From a virus, in IMG/VR virus record IMGVR_UViG_3300032163_000005, positions 1 to 64,000 of that record: a DNA stretch of 64,000 nucleotides; one strand, 5' to 3'. This document shows, in pieces, positions 50,216-57,540 of this stretch. Within the stretch, counting starts at the first letter, position 1; every line of letters starts with the position of its first letter. Below the pieces are notes generated by a model. That model was not told the origin of the DNA and did no database searches. It saw nothing but the letters and a program-made list of their open reading frames with translations. Made by a program: the position numbers and the translations under genes.

Positions 50216-50639
50216 TGCTCACGCTTTCATCGTACTGCCGTCGATGCATCCCATCCCACGGGCCATTCGATGTTGGGGTGTTGGCAACATACGCCGGAAC
50301 AGACAATCCTTCACGTTGATACGCGAGTGCTCGATGATGCCCATCCACTACCGTCACTGTTTTCGCGTTCGGCTTCTGAATGAGGATGATCGGCTTTCTC
50401 CAACCATTCCGAATCTTCATCTGAAACGACTCGACACGCGATGGTTCTTTGGTCGCTGTCCAACTCTCGCGATCGGAGAAGTCGATGTCCGAAAGAGGCA
50501 CGTTCGTTGGCCCTTTCCACGGCACCGATCGCACCCATGAGCGAGCTTCGGGCGGATAGTCTTCAGCCAGCTCGACATAGAGCTTCTCACCAATCGCGTT
50601 GGTCTTGGCCGTTGCCCACTTTTTCAGATCAGATGCCAT
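50208..50639 (-). CDS. ParB/sulfiredoxin-like protein with LKKWA N-terminus
   Basis: 143 residues from MASDLKKWAT; the earlier start at 50651 is unlikely. WKGPTNVPLSDIDFSDRESW is followed by VTVVDGHHRALAYQREG, the D-G-H-H-R motif of the ParB/sulfiredoxin nuclease-like superfamily. No helix-turn-helix is present, so it is not a partition protein. Similar modules occur in phage polyvalent proteins beside MuF and zeta domains. N-terminal motif shared with its neighbours. Confidence 0.75.
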   Translation of the reverse strand: MASDLKKWATAKTNAIGEKLYVELAEDYPPEARSWVRSVPWKGPTNVPLSDIDFSDRESWTATKEPSRVESFQMKIRNGWRKPIILIQKPNAKTVTVVDGHHRALAYQREGLSVPAYVANTPTSNGPWDGMHRRQYDESVSNA

Positions 50640-51303
50640 CACGCGATTCACTACTCAGATGCCCATCACGTTGCCGATCTTCACTCATGCGTTCGAGCGT
50701 GATCATCCATTGAAACTTCCCTGGATCACGAAATGGCGATGAGAGAAGTCGGAACCGCTTGCGCGTTGAGTTGGGTCTGTCTTCGACAATCTCGTAGAAG
50801 AATTCGAAGGGCTCTTCCACGCGATCACGAACGCGCACGAATGGCTGCCCAATCATCTCCGAGCTCGTTCGCGCCAGTATGTCGGGTGGGAGTGCTTGCC
50901 CCGCGCCGATGTGCGGAGCTCCGCAAGCATCGAGATAGGGCTGTGGGGGTATCTGCTTGCCCATCAGAACGTCTTCCGTAAGCTGCCCAGTGATTTCCTC
51001 AACCCGGACGCTTCCGACTGGCAGAAGGCCTGCTGAGTAGGCTGAGAGGCTCACGCTGGTCAGATCGATGACCTTGGGCCTTGGGAGAATGGGAACTTGA
51101 GCAAGGATGGTTTCGTGGCCTTCCCCTCGCTCGAGTCCGCCCCATCGCGTCCAAACGAGAAGAACGACGTAATTCCTCAGACCGAAGCTCGTGAAGCGTT
51201 GACGAAGCTTGTCGACGGTTGGTTGCAGCCTCTCAACAAGCGGAGGACCGCACGCGCCACGTGTGGCGATGCAAGTCGTACAAATGCCGCATGCGCAAGC
51301 CAC
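50629..51303 (-). CDS. Unknown protein with Cys-rich N-terminus
   Basis: 224 residues with GTG start at 51303, directly after the upstream stop and behind GGAGAAG. The first 20 residues are Cys-rich (MACACGICTTCIATRGACG). The body is beta-rich with VEEITGQLTEDVLMGKQIPP and FEFFYEIVEDRPNSTRKRF. No family recognised; probably virion or accessory. Confidence 0.6.
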   Translation of the reverse strand: MACACGICTTCIATRGACGPPLVERLQPTVDKLRQRFTSFGLRNYVVLLVWTRWGGLERGEGHETILAQVPILPRPKVIDLTSVSLSAYSAGLLPVGSVRVEEITGQLTEDVLMGKQIPPQPYLDACGAPHIGAGQALPPDILARTSSEMIGQPFVRVRDRVEEPFEFFYEIVEDRPNSTRKRFRLLSSPFRDPGKFQWMITLERMSEDRQRDGHLSSESRDGI

Positions 51304-51573
51304 TTAGAACTTCTCCGGACCTTCGTGACTTGGTGGCCCTGACTTCGACCACAATCGCTGGAATGAAACGGGAACCGATGTTTTTTTGGACTTCGGATTT
51401 GCTCGTGGACGTGTGTGATCGATTTCGATTTGCGTTCCCGACATCCCGCCGTTTTTTTGAACCGACTCAACGTGAAAATAGATGTCCTTGTCGCTGAAAG
51501 ATTGGATGTACCACTCTCCAACCTGCATCGATCCGCCGCTCTGCGCAGCCGCCCATTGTTTGATCGCTGCCAT
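51304..51573 (-). CDS. Small protein with IKQWAAA N-terminus
   Basis: 89 residues, MAAIKQWAAAQSGG, then a beta-rich stretch (WYIQSFSDKDIYFHVESVQK) and a basic tail. It lies between two genes sharing the same style of N-terminus. Function unknown. Confidence 0.6.
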   Translation of the reverse strand: MAAIKQWAAAQSGGSMQVGEWYIQSFSDKDIYFHVESVQKNGGMSGTQIEIDHTRPRANPKSKKTSVPVSFQRLWSKSGPPSHEGPEKF

Positions 51574-51575
51574 GC

Positions 51576-51776
51576 CTAAGCCGCTTTCTTCCGACGTTCA
51601 GCCCACTGCTTCGCACGTTTGGCGGGCACGAGCCCATCATCAGCCATCTCGAGGTCGTGTGCCGCTTCTTCTCCCCCGGTCTCTTCACGTTTGGAAGCAG
51701 GCTTTCTGGACGTCCAAATGGCGTGCTTCTCATCAAGTTTTTTGATGGCCTCTGCCCACTTCTTGATCGGAAGCAT
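51576..51776 (-). CDS. Small protein with IKKWAEA N-terminus
   Basis: 66 residues, MLPIKKWAEAIKKLDEKHAI, mainly helical and charged, ending KQWAERRKKAA. Adjacent to the previous gene with two bases between. Function unknown; shared N-terminal motif. Confidence 0.6.
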   Translation of the reverse strand: MLPIKKWAEAIKKLDEKHAIWTSRKPASKREETGGEEAAHDLEMADDGLVPAKRAKQWAERRKKAA

Positions 51777-51779
51777 GCA

Positions 51780-52067
51780 TCACTTACAGGAAGAATCTGC
51801 CCCAGCATCGCGCATTGCGTTTGCCTTGGCCATTCCCTTCTTCTGAGCTGAAACGAGATCTCGCACGAGCGGCCAAAGATCGTCTGCGAACCCGCACACC
51901 TTTTGAAGCTCCACGCCTTCGATGGTGGGGTTCTCTGCGATGCACTCAGCGAGAAGCTTCTTCACCACGACATCCGTGATGGCTTTGGCTTCCGGCGAGC
52001 ATGCGGCATTGCCGATACTCCACCCCATCACCAGACCCAAAATCGCCAAGCACCAAAATCGTTTCAT
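51780..52067 (-). CDS. Small secreted protein, possible lipoprotein
   Basis: 95 residues. Signal peptide MKRFWCLAILGLVMGWSIG followed by NAAC, an approximate lipobox with Cys23 as possible acylation site. The mature part is a short helical protein with three more Cys (AECIAENP, KVCGFADD, SSCK). An outer-membrane spanin or a superinfection-exclusion lipoprotein is possible; no inner-membrane partner is adjacent. Confidence 0.6.
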   Translation of the reverse strand: MKRFWCLAILGLVMGWSIGNAACSPEAKAITDVVVKKLLAECIAENPTIEGVELQKVCGFADDLWPLVRDLVSAQKKGMAKANAMRDAGADSSCK

Positions 52068-52071
52068 CGCA

Positions 52072-52491
52072 TCACCCCGCTACAGGCACGTTGATCCCAC
52101 CATCGGCCGACAGAACCCATGCCCTCTTGTCCCACGGATTGCGAACGATGCCTAAGAGGTTCTCGAGCATGCCCAATCCGATGGAATAATACTGTGCGAG
52201 CTCGCGAAGCCGTTTTCGATTGATCGTGATGGTGTCGAGCACTTCAACGTCCGCGAGATCAGATCCGCAGAAGACTTGGTTCTCAATCGCATCAAGCCGA
52301 CAGAGGATCTGGCGAAACTTCTCAATCGCACCCGGTGTGCTCATGATGCGATCAAGCGCGCCTTCGATCATGAATGACGTCTGCATCGCCGCAGGAACGC
52401 CAAGCTGAAACGTCATCACGCTTTCCACGTTATGATAACCCAAATGGTGGCGTGCTCGGACTTTCTCCTCAGGGGTGACGACGGCCGGCAT
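52072..52491 (-). CDS. Unknown head-region protein
   Basis: 139 residues. Helical: TFQLGVPAAMQTSFMIEGAL and IEKFRQILCRLDAIENQVFC. Start overlaps the upstream stop (TAATG). It may be a head-tail connector or minor virion protein by position; no family recognised. Confidence 0.6.
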   Translation of the reverse strand: MPAVVTPEEKVRARHHLGYHNVESVMTFQLGVPAAMQTSFMIEGALDRIMSTPGAIEKFRQILCRLDAIENQVFCGSDLADVEVLDTITINRKRLRELAQYYSIGLGMLENLLGIVRNPWDKRAWVLSADGGINVPVAG

Positions 52492-52682
52492 TACGAGCTC
52501 TCTTTCACCATTGTGCGACCACCAAGCGAGACATCAAGACTGATGTGATTGATGGATGCACGCAAGAGAATGCGCCGATCGATGACGAGTTGATCTCCTT
52601 CGAGATGAAAATGATCCGTCACGCGCACGAAGTCATCTTCAGGCGTTCCGTAATGCGTGATCTTCTCGAAAGGAAATACCAT
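52491..52682 (-). CDS. Small unknown protein
   Basis: 63 residues from MVFPFEKITHYG, start overlapping the upstream TGA. Alternating strands (DFVRVTDHFHLEGDQLVIDR) suggest a small beta domain. No family recognised. Confidence 0.55.
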   Translation of the reverse strand: MVFPFEKITHYGTPEDDFVRVTDHFHLEGDQLVIDRRILLRASINHISLDVSLGGRTMVKESS

Positions 52683-53005
52683 CACCCGCTCAAGATCTCT
52701 TCGAGATGGATGCCCTGTTGTTTGAGCGCGGCAAGATCGTGCGTGGCCTCTGAGACGCGCGACCCAACGCGGATCTGTACGGGCATCCCGCTCTGAACGA
52801 AGCGCCCTCCATTGGTCACACGAAAGACCTTGGGACGCGGGAGCTTTGCGAGCTCTTCAGGATCGGGTGGTTGGAACTGCGCCGCGAGATGCGATGCCGG
52901 CTTGTTGGCTTCGGGTTCTACACCTGGCGCGCCACCGGGCATTGATGGAGCGTTCTCTTGCGACTCTTCCGCGACTTCGACTTGTGTTGGGACTCGGCGT
53001 GCCAT
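52682..53005 (-). CDS. Unknown head-region protein with MARR N-terminus
   Basis: 107 residues. MARRVPTQVE, a disordered Pro/Glu-rich region to about residue 55, then a folded end (KVFRVTNGGRFVQSGMPVQI, then HDLAALKQQGIHLEEILSG). It is the first gene after the major capsid gene and its terminator. Function unknown. Confidence 0.6.
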   Translation of the reverse strand: MARRVPTQVEVAEESQENAPSMPGGAPGVEPEANKPASHLAAQFQPPDPEELAKLPRPKVFRVTNGGRFVQSGMPVQIRVGSRVSEATHDLAALKQQGIHLEEILSG

Positions 53006-53032
53006 TCCTTCACCTCACGAGGAATGTACTCC

Positions 53033-53071
53033 AAAAAAACGAAGGGTGCTCACCCGTGGAGATGAACACCC
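53033..53071 (-). terminator. Intrinsic terminator after the major capsid gene
   Basis: GGGTGTTCA-10 nt-TGAGCACCC (9 bp stem, one G-T pair) followed by TTCGTTTTTTT on the minus strand. The clearest Rho-independent terminator in the window. It would separate capsid transcription from the accessory genes downstream. Confidence 0.85.
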
Positions 53072-53129
53072 GTCGCCCACCTGAACGCGCAACCCAAGGA
53101 GGAGTGCTTGGCTTACGCGTGAGAGTCTA

Positions 53130-54551
53130 CTACGCCGCGAATTCGAGCACCACTGCGCGACGGAATTGCTCCACTCCGTTTGGCGCAAGGATGTCCGAAG
53201 GCACAGGGAAGCTCGTGGAAGCGGTCCACGCGAGACCGACCTTCTGCTGCGCGCGATCGATCGGCGCACGGATGATGAGACGGATCCGTTCGGTCAAGAT
53301 CTGAATGCCGTTGTTCACGACGGTGAATTCACCAATCTTGCCCGTGACGCCCGCCTCGCTCATGAACGCCTTTTGCTCATCGAGCCAGCGTTCATAGATC
53401 GAGCCACGCCCCGTGATGACGACGCGACCAACGTTGATGCCGTTGCCATTGACGACTTCGGCTCCGAGCTCGCGCGCGTACCGCCCGATCGCACCTACGG
53501 GAGCTCCCGTTGCAGCAGATGTGTCGATGAGCTGTCCACTGTTGAGGAGCGCTGGGCTTTCCGTGTTCATGAAGAACATGACGCCAGAGAGCGTGCCGAT
53601 AAAGCCTTCCTTGTAGATGACGTGCTCAGGCAAGCTCTGATTGAGGCGCTGGAACACGGGATCTGCGAAGACTTGCGCATTCGCCAGTGGCGAGATGTGC
53701 GCGTGGTAGAAGCCGTCCTCATGCGGCGGAACCGACGCGTTGCGAAGGAACGCAACGGCGTTGATGGCTTGCTGCAAGACGAATGTGTCTGCAGGACCGA
53801 TGGCATCGATCGAATCGCCGCCCGATGCACGAACGATCCGAGGCGCCACGAGAGTTTTGATTGGCGTCCGCGTTGCAGCGAATGCCGTGCCGAGTGCCGC
53901 GCTGAGAAGCAATGTTCCTGGCCCATCGAGGTCCGCAGGATCCGCGGGAATGGTACCAATGACGTTCGCAGCCACGGCGCCGACACCAGTGCCCACTCGA
54001 ATCGCGAGCGGTGACGTGGTGCTGACGGGGGTTGGACGTGCGCTGACTGTTGGATTCAGGACGAACCGGAACCCGTTGAGCGCAGCCACCTGAATGGTAG
54101 TCGCTCCCGCAAGGAGCGCCGTGTTCGCGACGGTCTGTCCTGAGAGGTAGTTCTTGAAGAGCGCGTTTCGTGCAACACGGTTCATTGTCTGACCTGCATT
54201 CAGGCCCAACGTGTGAATCTTGCGCATGAAGAGCGATGCGTTCGCTGTTGCGCTCGTTGGCATGTCGACGTCATCCGCCGATCCAAACTGATTGAGCTCC
54301 GCCGACCATTGCTCGTTGTAGGAGCTCTGGGGTGTGAGGTCCGCACCTGGTGTGAGTGGACTAACGGCGGGCGCGAGAAGTCCGGTTCGGGTCATGAAGA
54401 CCTCATTACCGGTGTTCATCGGCCACTCTTCCGGCGCTGCTTCCGCGCGGAACGCGAGGTTCGGATAGAGCGAATCGTGGAACGCCCTCTCGATGAGACC
54501 GCGCTGGTTCAGATCGAGGATGGCAGGTGGAATGCCGAGAAAAAGAGACAT
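53130..54551 (-). CDS. Major capsid protein (HK97-like fold expected)
   Basis: 473 residues. Features of phage major capsids: an N-terminal segment LIERAFHDSLYPNLAFRAEA, FMTRTGLLAPAVSPL, a long central domain with PPHEDGFYHAHISPLANAQV, and the end NNGIQILTERIRLIIRAPID. Placement between scaffold and terminator, and a strong site (CGGAGGTCATCCAC), support high expression. No HK97-type protease is visible nearby. Confidence 0.85.
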   Translation of the reverse strand: MSLFLGIPPAILDLNQRGLIERAFHDSLYPNLAFRAEAAPEEWPMNTGNEVFMTRTGLLAPAVSPLTPGADLTPQSSYNEQWSAELNQFGSADDVDMPTSATANASLFMRKIHTLGLNAGQTMNRVARNALFKNYLSGQTVANTALLAGATTIQVAALNGFRFVLNPTVSARPTPVSTTSPLAIRVGTGVGAVAANVIGTIPADPADLDGPGTLLLSAALGTAFAATRTPIKTLVAPRIVRASGGDSIDAIGPADTFVLQQAINAVAFLRNASVPPHEDGFYHAHISPLANAQVFADPVFQRLNQSLPEHVIYKEGFIGTLSGVMFFMNTESPALLNSGQLIDTSAATGAPVGAIGRYARELGAEVVNGNGINVGRVVITGRGSIYERWLDEQKAFMSEAGVTGKIGEFTVVNNGIQILTERIRLIIRAPIDRAQQKVGLAWTASTSFPVPSDILAPNGVEQFRRAVVLEFAA

Positions 54552-54731
54552 GTGGATGACCTCCGAGAGTGAAGTGGTCTCCGAGCGACCAAGCTCGGGT
54601 CTTCCTTCACGTTCGCGTCACCCCGTTCCACCTTCTTACCGTGAGGCGTGCCTACGTATTTGGGGTTGTTCGACCGTTTAGCTGACAATCCGGAAGTTAC
54701 ACTCACTTCCGCGTATCGCGCAAACGATCGA
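54552..54731 (-). promoter_or_regulatory. Structured leader of the major capsid gene
   Basis: 180 bp without a convincing gene. It contains GGAAGT-7-ACTTCC soon after the scaffold stop, and CCGAGC-6-GCTCGG nested inside GTGAAG...CTTCAC close to the capsid ribosome binding site. No clear promoter. The hairpins may set mRNA ends or translation of the capsid gene. Confidence 0.4.
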
Positions 54732-55643
54732 TTAGAAATTCCAACCGTTCTGCCTCTTGAAGTCACGCCATTCCTTGTCGTTGACGCTTCCCGCCTGTCC
54801 CGGCGCGAATGTCTTCGGCGCTGCAATCCCCGCAGGATTCACATTTTGCGGACGCTGAATGTTCGCACCATTCGTCAATGGTTGTCCTGGAATGGGTACT
54901 GCGGGAGTGGGTGCTACAACCGGCCCAGCGCCGCCAATGGCAGATCCGCCCGTTGATGGAATGGCCAACGCTCCATCTTCCGCAACCGCGCGCTGACACC
55001 ACGCTTGAACCACGGCATCTGGATCAGCGAGCTCTGCATCTGAGAGTCCTGAGATGTACTCTGCAAGATTCTTGAGCTCGTGCTTCATGTACCGCGGGTT
55101 GATGTGTTGCGCGACGATCGCAACGACATGGTGGTCTTGCTCGGCCACTACACGTTCGGTTTGCACCTGTTCCGCGCGCGTCTCTGCTTCGACCGCACGA
55201 CGTTCAGCCGCCGCAAGTTGTTCGGTGAGTCGCTGCGTTTCCGTGAGGTCAGCGAGTCGTCTCTCTTCTCGCTCCGCGCGCATGACACGAAGCTCATCGA
55301 GGTCCGCTCGAATCTGATCAACGTTGTCCGTTCCGAATCGCTCGCGAAGTTGTTTTTTCGCGTATCGATCGAGCCGTCCTTTGAGAGCTGTTGGCGGGAG
55401 CTCGATGAGATCGGCGTCGTTGGGGATGTCGTCAGCATCACCAATTAGCTTGCGCGTTGGGACTCGCCCCGCGGGAGCTGGAATGGGAACGGGGATGGCG
55501 GGCTGGGCTGGCGCAGCAACGGGAGGAGAGACGGGAGGTGGTTGCTGCGCTTGCTGTTGAACGGGCGGGGTTGGCGCCTGTTGTGGTGTGCTCGCGCCAC
55601 CAGGGGGCTGTTGCCCCACTCCCGTATCTCCTTGCATCGACAT
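54732..55643 (-). CDS. Capsid scaffold-like protein
   Basis: 303 residues. A Pro/Gln-rich N-terminus (about 1-60), a long charged coiled coil (DLDELRVMRAEREERRLADL, TEQLAAAERRAVEAETRAEQ), and a short C-terminal domain (NDKEWRDFKRQNGWNF) match scaffold organisation, where the end contacts the capsid protein. It lies directly upstream of the capsid gene, with palindrome D before its start. Confidence 0.78.
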   Translation of the reverse strand: MSMQGDTGVGQQPPGGASTPQQAPTPPVQQQAQQPPPVSPPVAAPAQPAIPVPIPAPAGRVPTRKLIGDADDIPNDADLIELPPTALKGRLDRYAKKQLRERFGTDNVDQIRADLDELRVMRAEREERRLADLTETQRLTEQLAAAERRAVEAETRAEQVQTERVVAEQDHHVVAIVAQHINPRYMKHELKNLAEYISGLSDAELADPDAVVQAWCQRAVAEDGALAIPSTGGSAIGGAGPVVAPTPAVPIPGQPLTNGANIQRPQNVNPAGIAAPKTFAPGQAGSVNDKEWRDFKRQNGWNF

Positions 55644-55668
55644 GGTTCTCTCCCTCGACTGATTTTGA

Positions 55669-55694
55669 GTTTAGACAGATCGATCTGTCTAAAC
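55669..55694. repeat. 26 bp perfect palindrome, copy D
   Basis: Same palindrome as copies A and B, 25 bp after the stop of the upstream gene and 25 bp before the scaffold start (GGGAGAG site between). In the transcript direction it is preceded by AAGTTACAA, as at copy B. Confidence 0.95.
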
Positions 55695-55719
55695 TTGTAA
55701 CTTCTTGATTTTGCGTGGA

Positions 55720-56406
55720 TTACTGTGTGCCGGAATCGCCTGTGAGGAGCGCATCCACGTCCGTTGTGGGCACCGTTGAGAACTTCACACGTGCTTGCGT
55801 GACTGCATCTGCAGCCGCGAAAGTCACCGTCGACTTGTCCAGGTTGAGACGCGCTTGTCCCGCCGCGGGAGCTCCTGCACCCGGAACGAGAACGATCTTC
55901 TTGCCGACCGACGTGCCGATCGTCGCCTCGACTTCGAGAAGATTGATGACACCCTGCCCCGTGAACTGCGAAGGGAGCGTGAGGACGTTGGCGGCAACCG
56001 CGAGAGTTGTCTCCTGAATGTCCTGCTTCTCGGGCTGGTAGACAACATCGACGCTCGTGATGGCATCCGCGGCCAACGTAACGATGTCGCCATTGGGGCC
56101 GACTGCGATCTGTCCCGTTGCTGGCGTGGTGCCGTATGCGACCACGGCAAGCTCTCCCTGCCCCGCCGTCGCTGTCCGAGCGTACGCGCGATGAATGTTG
56201 TGAGCTTTCGCGTCATCCGGAAGAACGAGCGCGAGAAGCGTTGCGAGACTGTACGAGCTCGCCACAGGGGTCTTCTTGCGAAGGAATGTTGTGCCTGCAC
56301 GCAACACAGAGCCAACCTTGATCGTCCGGAATTTGTCCGGAAGTGTGTTGGGGTTGGCGTTGTCGAGTGTCGACTTGAGAGAAGTTGCGCTGATTCCAAT
56401 GGTCAT
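55720..56406 (-). CDS. Capsid decoration-like / head protein
   Basis: 228 residues, Ala/Thr/Val-rich beta protein: VGSVLRAGTTFLRKKTPVAS, ATGQIAVGPNGDIVTLAADA and VKFSTVPTTDVDALL. Located upstream of scaffold and capsid genes, so a head decoration or fibre protein is likely. No specific family. Confidence 0.6.
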   Translation of the reverse strand: MTIGISATSLKSTLDNANPNTLPDKFRTIKVGSVLRAGTTFLRKKTPVASSYSLATLLALVLPDDAKAHNIHRAYARTATAGQGELAVVAYGTTPATGQIAVGPNGDIVTLAADAITSVDVVYQPEKQDIQETTLAVAANVLTLPSQFTGQGVINLLEVEATIGTSVGKKIVLVPGAGAPAAGQARLNLDKSTVTFAAADAVTQARVKFSTVPTTDVDALLTGDSGTQ

Positions 56407-56506
56407 GTGACGGTCCTCCGCGTGAACGAGAGAGGGATATCACCCGACGCGAGGATCGGGCTAGTGATGTCTAGCCGAGAGATGAAGCCCTCTCACTAGC
56501 TTTGAT
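56407..56506 (-). other. 100 bp gap with inverted repeats
   Basis: GCTAGTGA...TCACTAGC (8 bp stem) after the stop of the upstream gene and CCCGA...TCGGG near the next start. No T run, no promoter consensus. Confidence 0.35.
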
Positions 56507-56920
56507 CTACAGGTTACCCGAGACAACGTATTCGATGGTGCCCGACCCCTTGGCTTCGAGAAGCAGCAAATAATTCCCTGTTGGGAATTCGATGATGGCG
56601 AGACCTTGAACGGGAATGACGGCCACGACGTCTGGGCCTGAGTCCGCCTTGGTTGTCAGTCGGAGCTGAAATGGACTTGTTGTCCGAAGGAACAGGAAGT
56701 TTCCTTGCGTGACAGTTTCGCTTGTCCCGACACCATCGAGCGCTGCAAATGCCGATGGTGAATCGACTTGTTTCGCCGCAGAAAACGAAGCCGCCGCATT
56801 TTTCTGAATGGGATAGCTCGAGAAAGGAATCGTTGTCGTCCCTGCGGGGAACGCGCAATCACCCGCGCCAAGCGGTCCTTTGACGAGCGTTCCTGAGAGG
56901 ACGATCGAATCCACGTTCAC
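56507..56920 (-). CDS. Unknown virion-region protein
   Basis: 137 residues, beta-rich, with FLFLRTTSPFQLRLTTKADS and LAIIEFPTGNYLLLLEAKGS. Size and composition suggest a small capsid-surface or fibre subunit. Start overlaps the upstream stop by ATGA. Confidence 0.6.
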   Translation of the reverse strand: MNVDSIVLSGTLVKGPLGAGDCAFPAGTTTIPFSSYPIQKNAAASFSAAKQVDSPSAFAALDGVGTSETVTQGNFLFLRTTSPFQLRLTTKADSGPDVVAVIPVQGLAIIEFPTGNYLLLLEAKGSGTIEYVVSGNL

Positions 56921-57252
56921 TCCCCCGAGAGCTTGAAGGGTTTCGCCTTCGGCTTGTCGACGATCTGTCCGATCTGCATCCCACGTTCATCATTGTCCGC
57001 CGTGTCGTCAGTCTGCTCGAATGGCAAATCTCCACCATCCGGAACAGAGCTCTCGTTGTAACGATCGGCAGGATCGCCAGCTTCTTGTGGGCGATTCTCT
57101 TTGGTGAAGTCGCGTCCACCATCCGACGTGTTTGATGTTGGCTCTTCAAGGAAGTTGTGAGCTCCCGAAGATGCACCCGTCGCTTGCGTTGCTCCCTTCG
57201 AGTCACCGAAAGGGGAATTCGCCGCATCACCCGGAGTTTTGCCTTCTGCCAT
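56917..57252 (-). CDS. Disordered acidic protein ending in KPFK motif
   Basis: 111 residues from MAEGKTPGDA; polar and low in hydrophobics (NENRPQEAGDPADRYNESSV), so largely disordered, ending AKPFKLSGE. The neighbouring gene product begins and ends with KPFK. Head-associated or scaffold-like role possible. Confidence 0.6.
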   Translation of the reverse strand: MAEGKTPGDAANSPFGDSKGATQATGASSGAHNFLEEPTSNTSDGGRDFTKENRPQEAGDPADRYNESSVPDGGDLPFEQTDDTADNDERGMQIGQIVDKPKAKPFKLSGE

Positions 57253-57303
57253 GTTCGTTCTCCTGTCCTGTCTCAACAGATGTACCCGGAGAATGCCCTC
57301 ACG

Positions 57304-57513
57304 TCACTTGTTGACCTTGAAAGGCTTTCCGGATTGCTCGAGTGGCTCTGCTTTTGGCCACGGAATGCGCGGCGGATGATCGGGCACATCATTGATGCAC
57401 TCTTCGTTGAGATGCCGATCATCCTTGGCAGGATTGAGATCGGCAATTTGCCGTTGAGGCTCCGCGTTTTGGTTGAGCGGAGCCGGCGTGGTGATCTTAA
57501 ATGGCTTTGACAC
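57304..57513 (-). CDS. Small Pro-rich protein with terminal KPFK motifs
   Basis: 69 residues from GTG (VSKPFKITTP) to SGKPFKVNK. Between the two KPFK motifs it is Pro/Asn-rich and probably unstructured. The start was set at the GTG to keep the motif; an earlier start at 57525 is possible. Function unknown. Confidence 0.5.
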   Translation of the reverse strand: MSKPFKITTPAPLNQNAEPQRQIADLNPAKDDRHLNEECINDVPDHPPRIPWPKAEPLEQSGKPFKVNK

Positions 57514-57540
57514 ACATCTACGCAAGCACGAGATCAGCGG

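Noticed and set aside
54552-54826. A frame in the capsid leader (KYVGTPHGKKVERGDANVKE)
   Set aside because: No start with a ribosome binding site and the frame runs out of phase into the capsid gene; kept as leader.
16440-55694. The repeated palindrome as intrinsic terminators
   Set aside because: No T run follows any copy in the direction of transcription, and one copy is inside a coding sequence.
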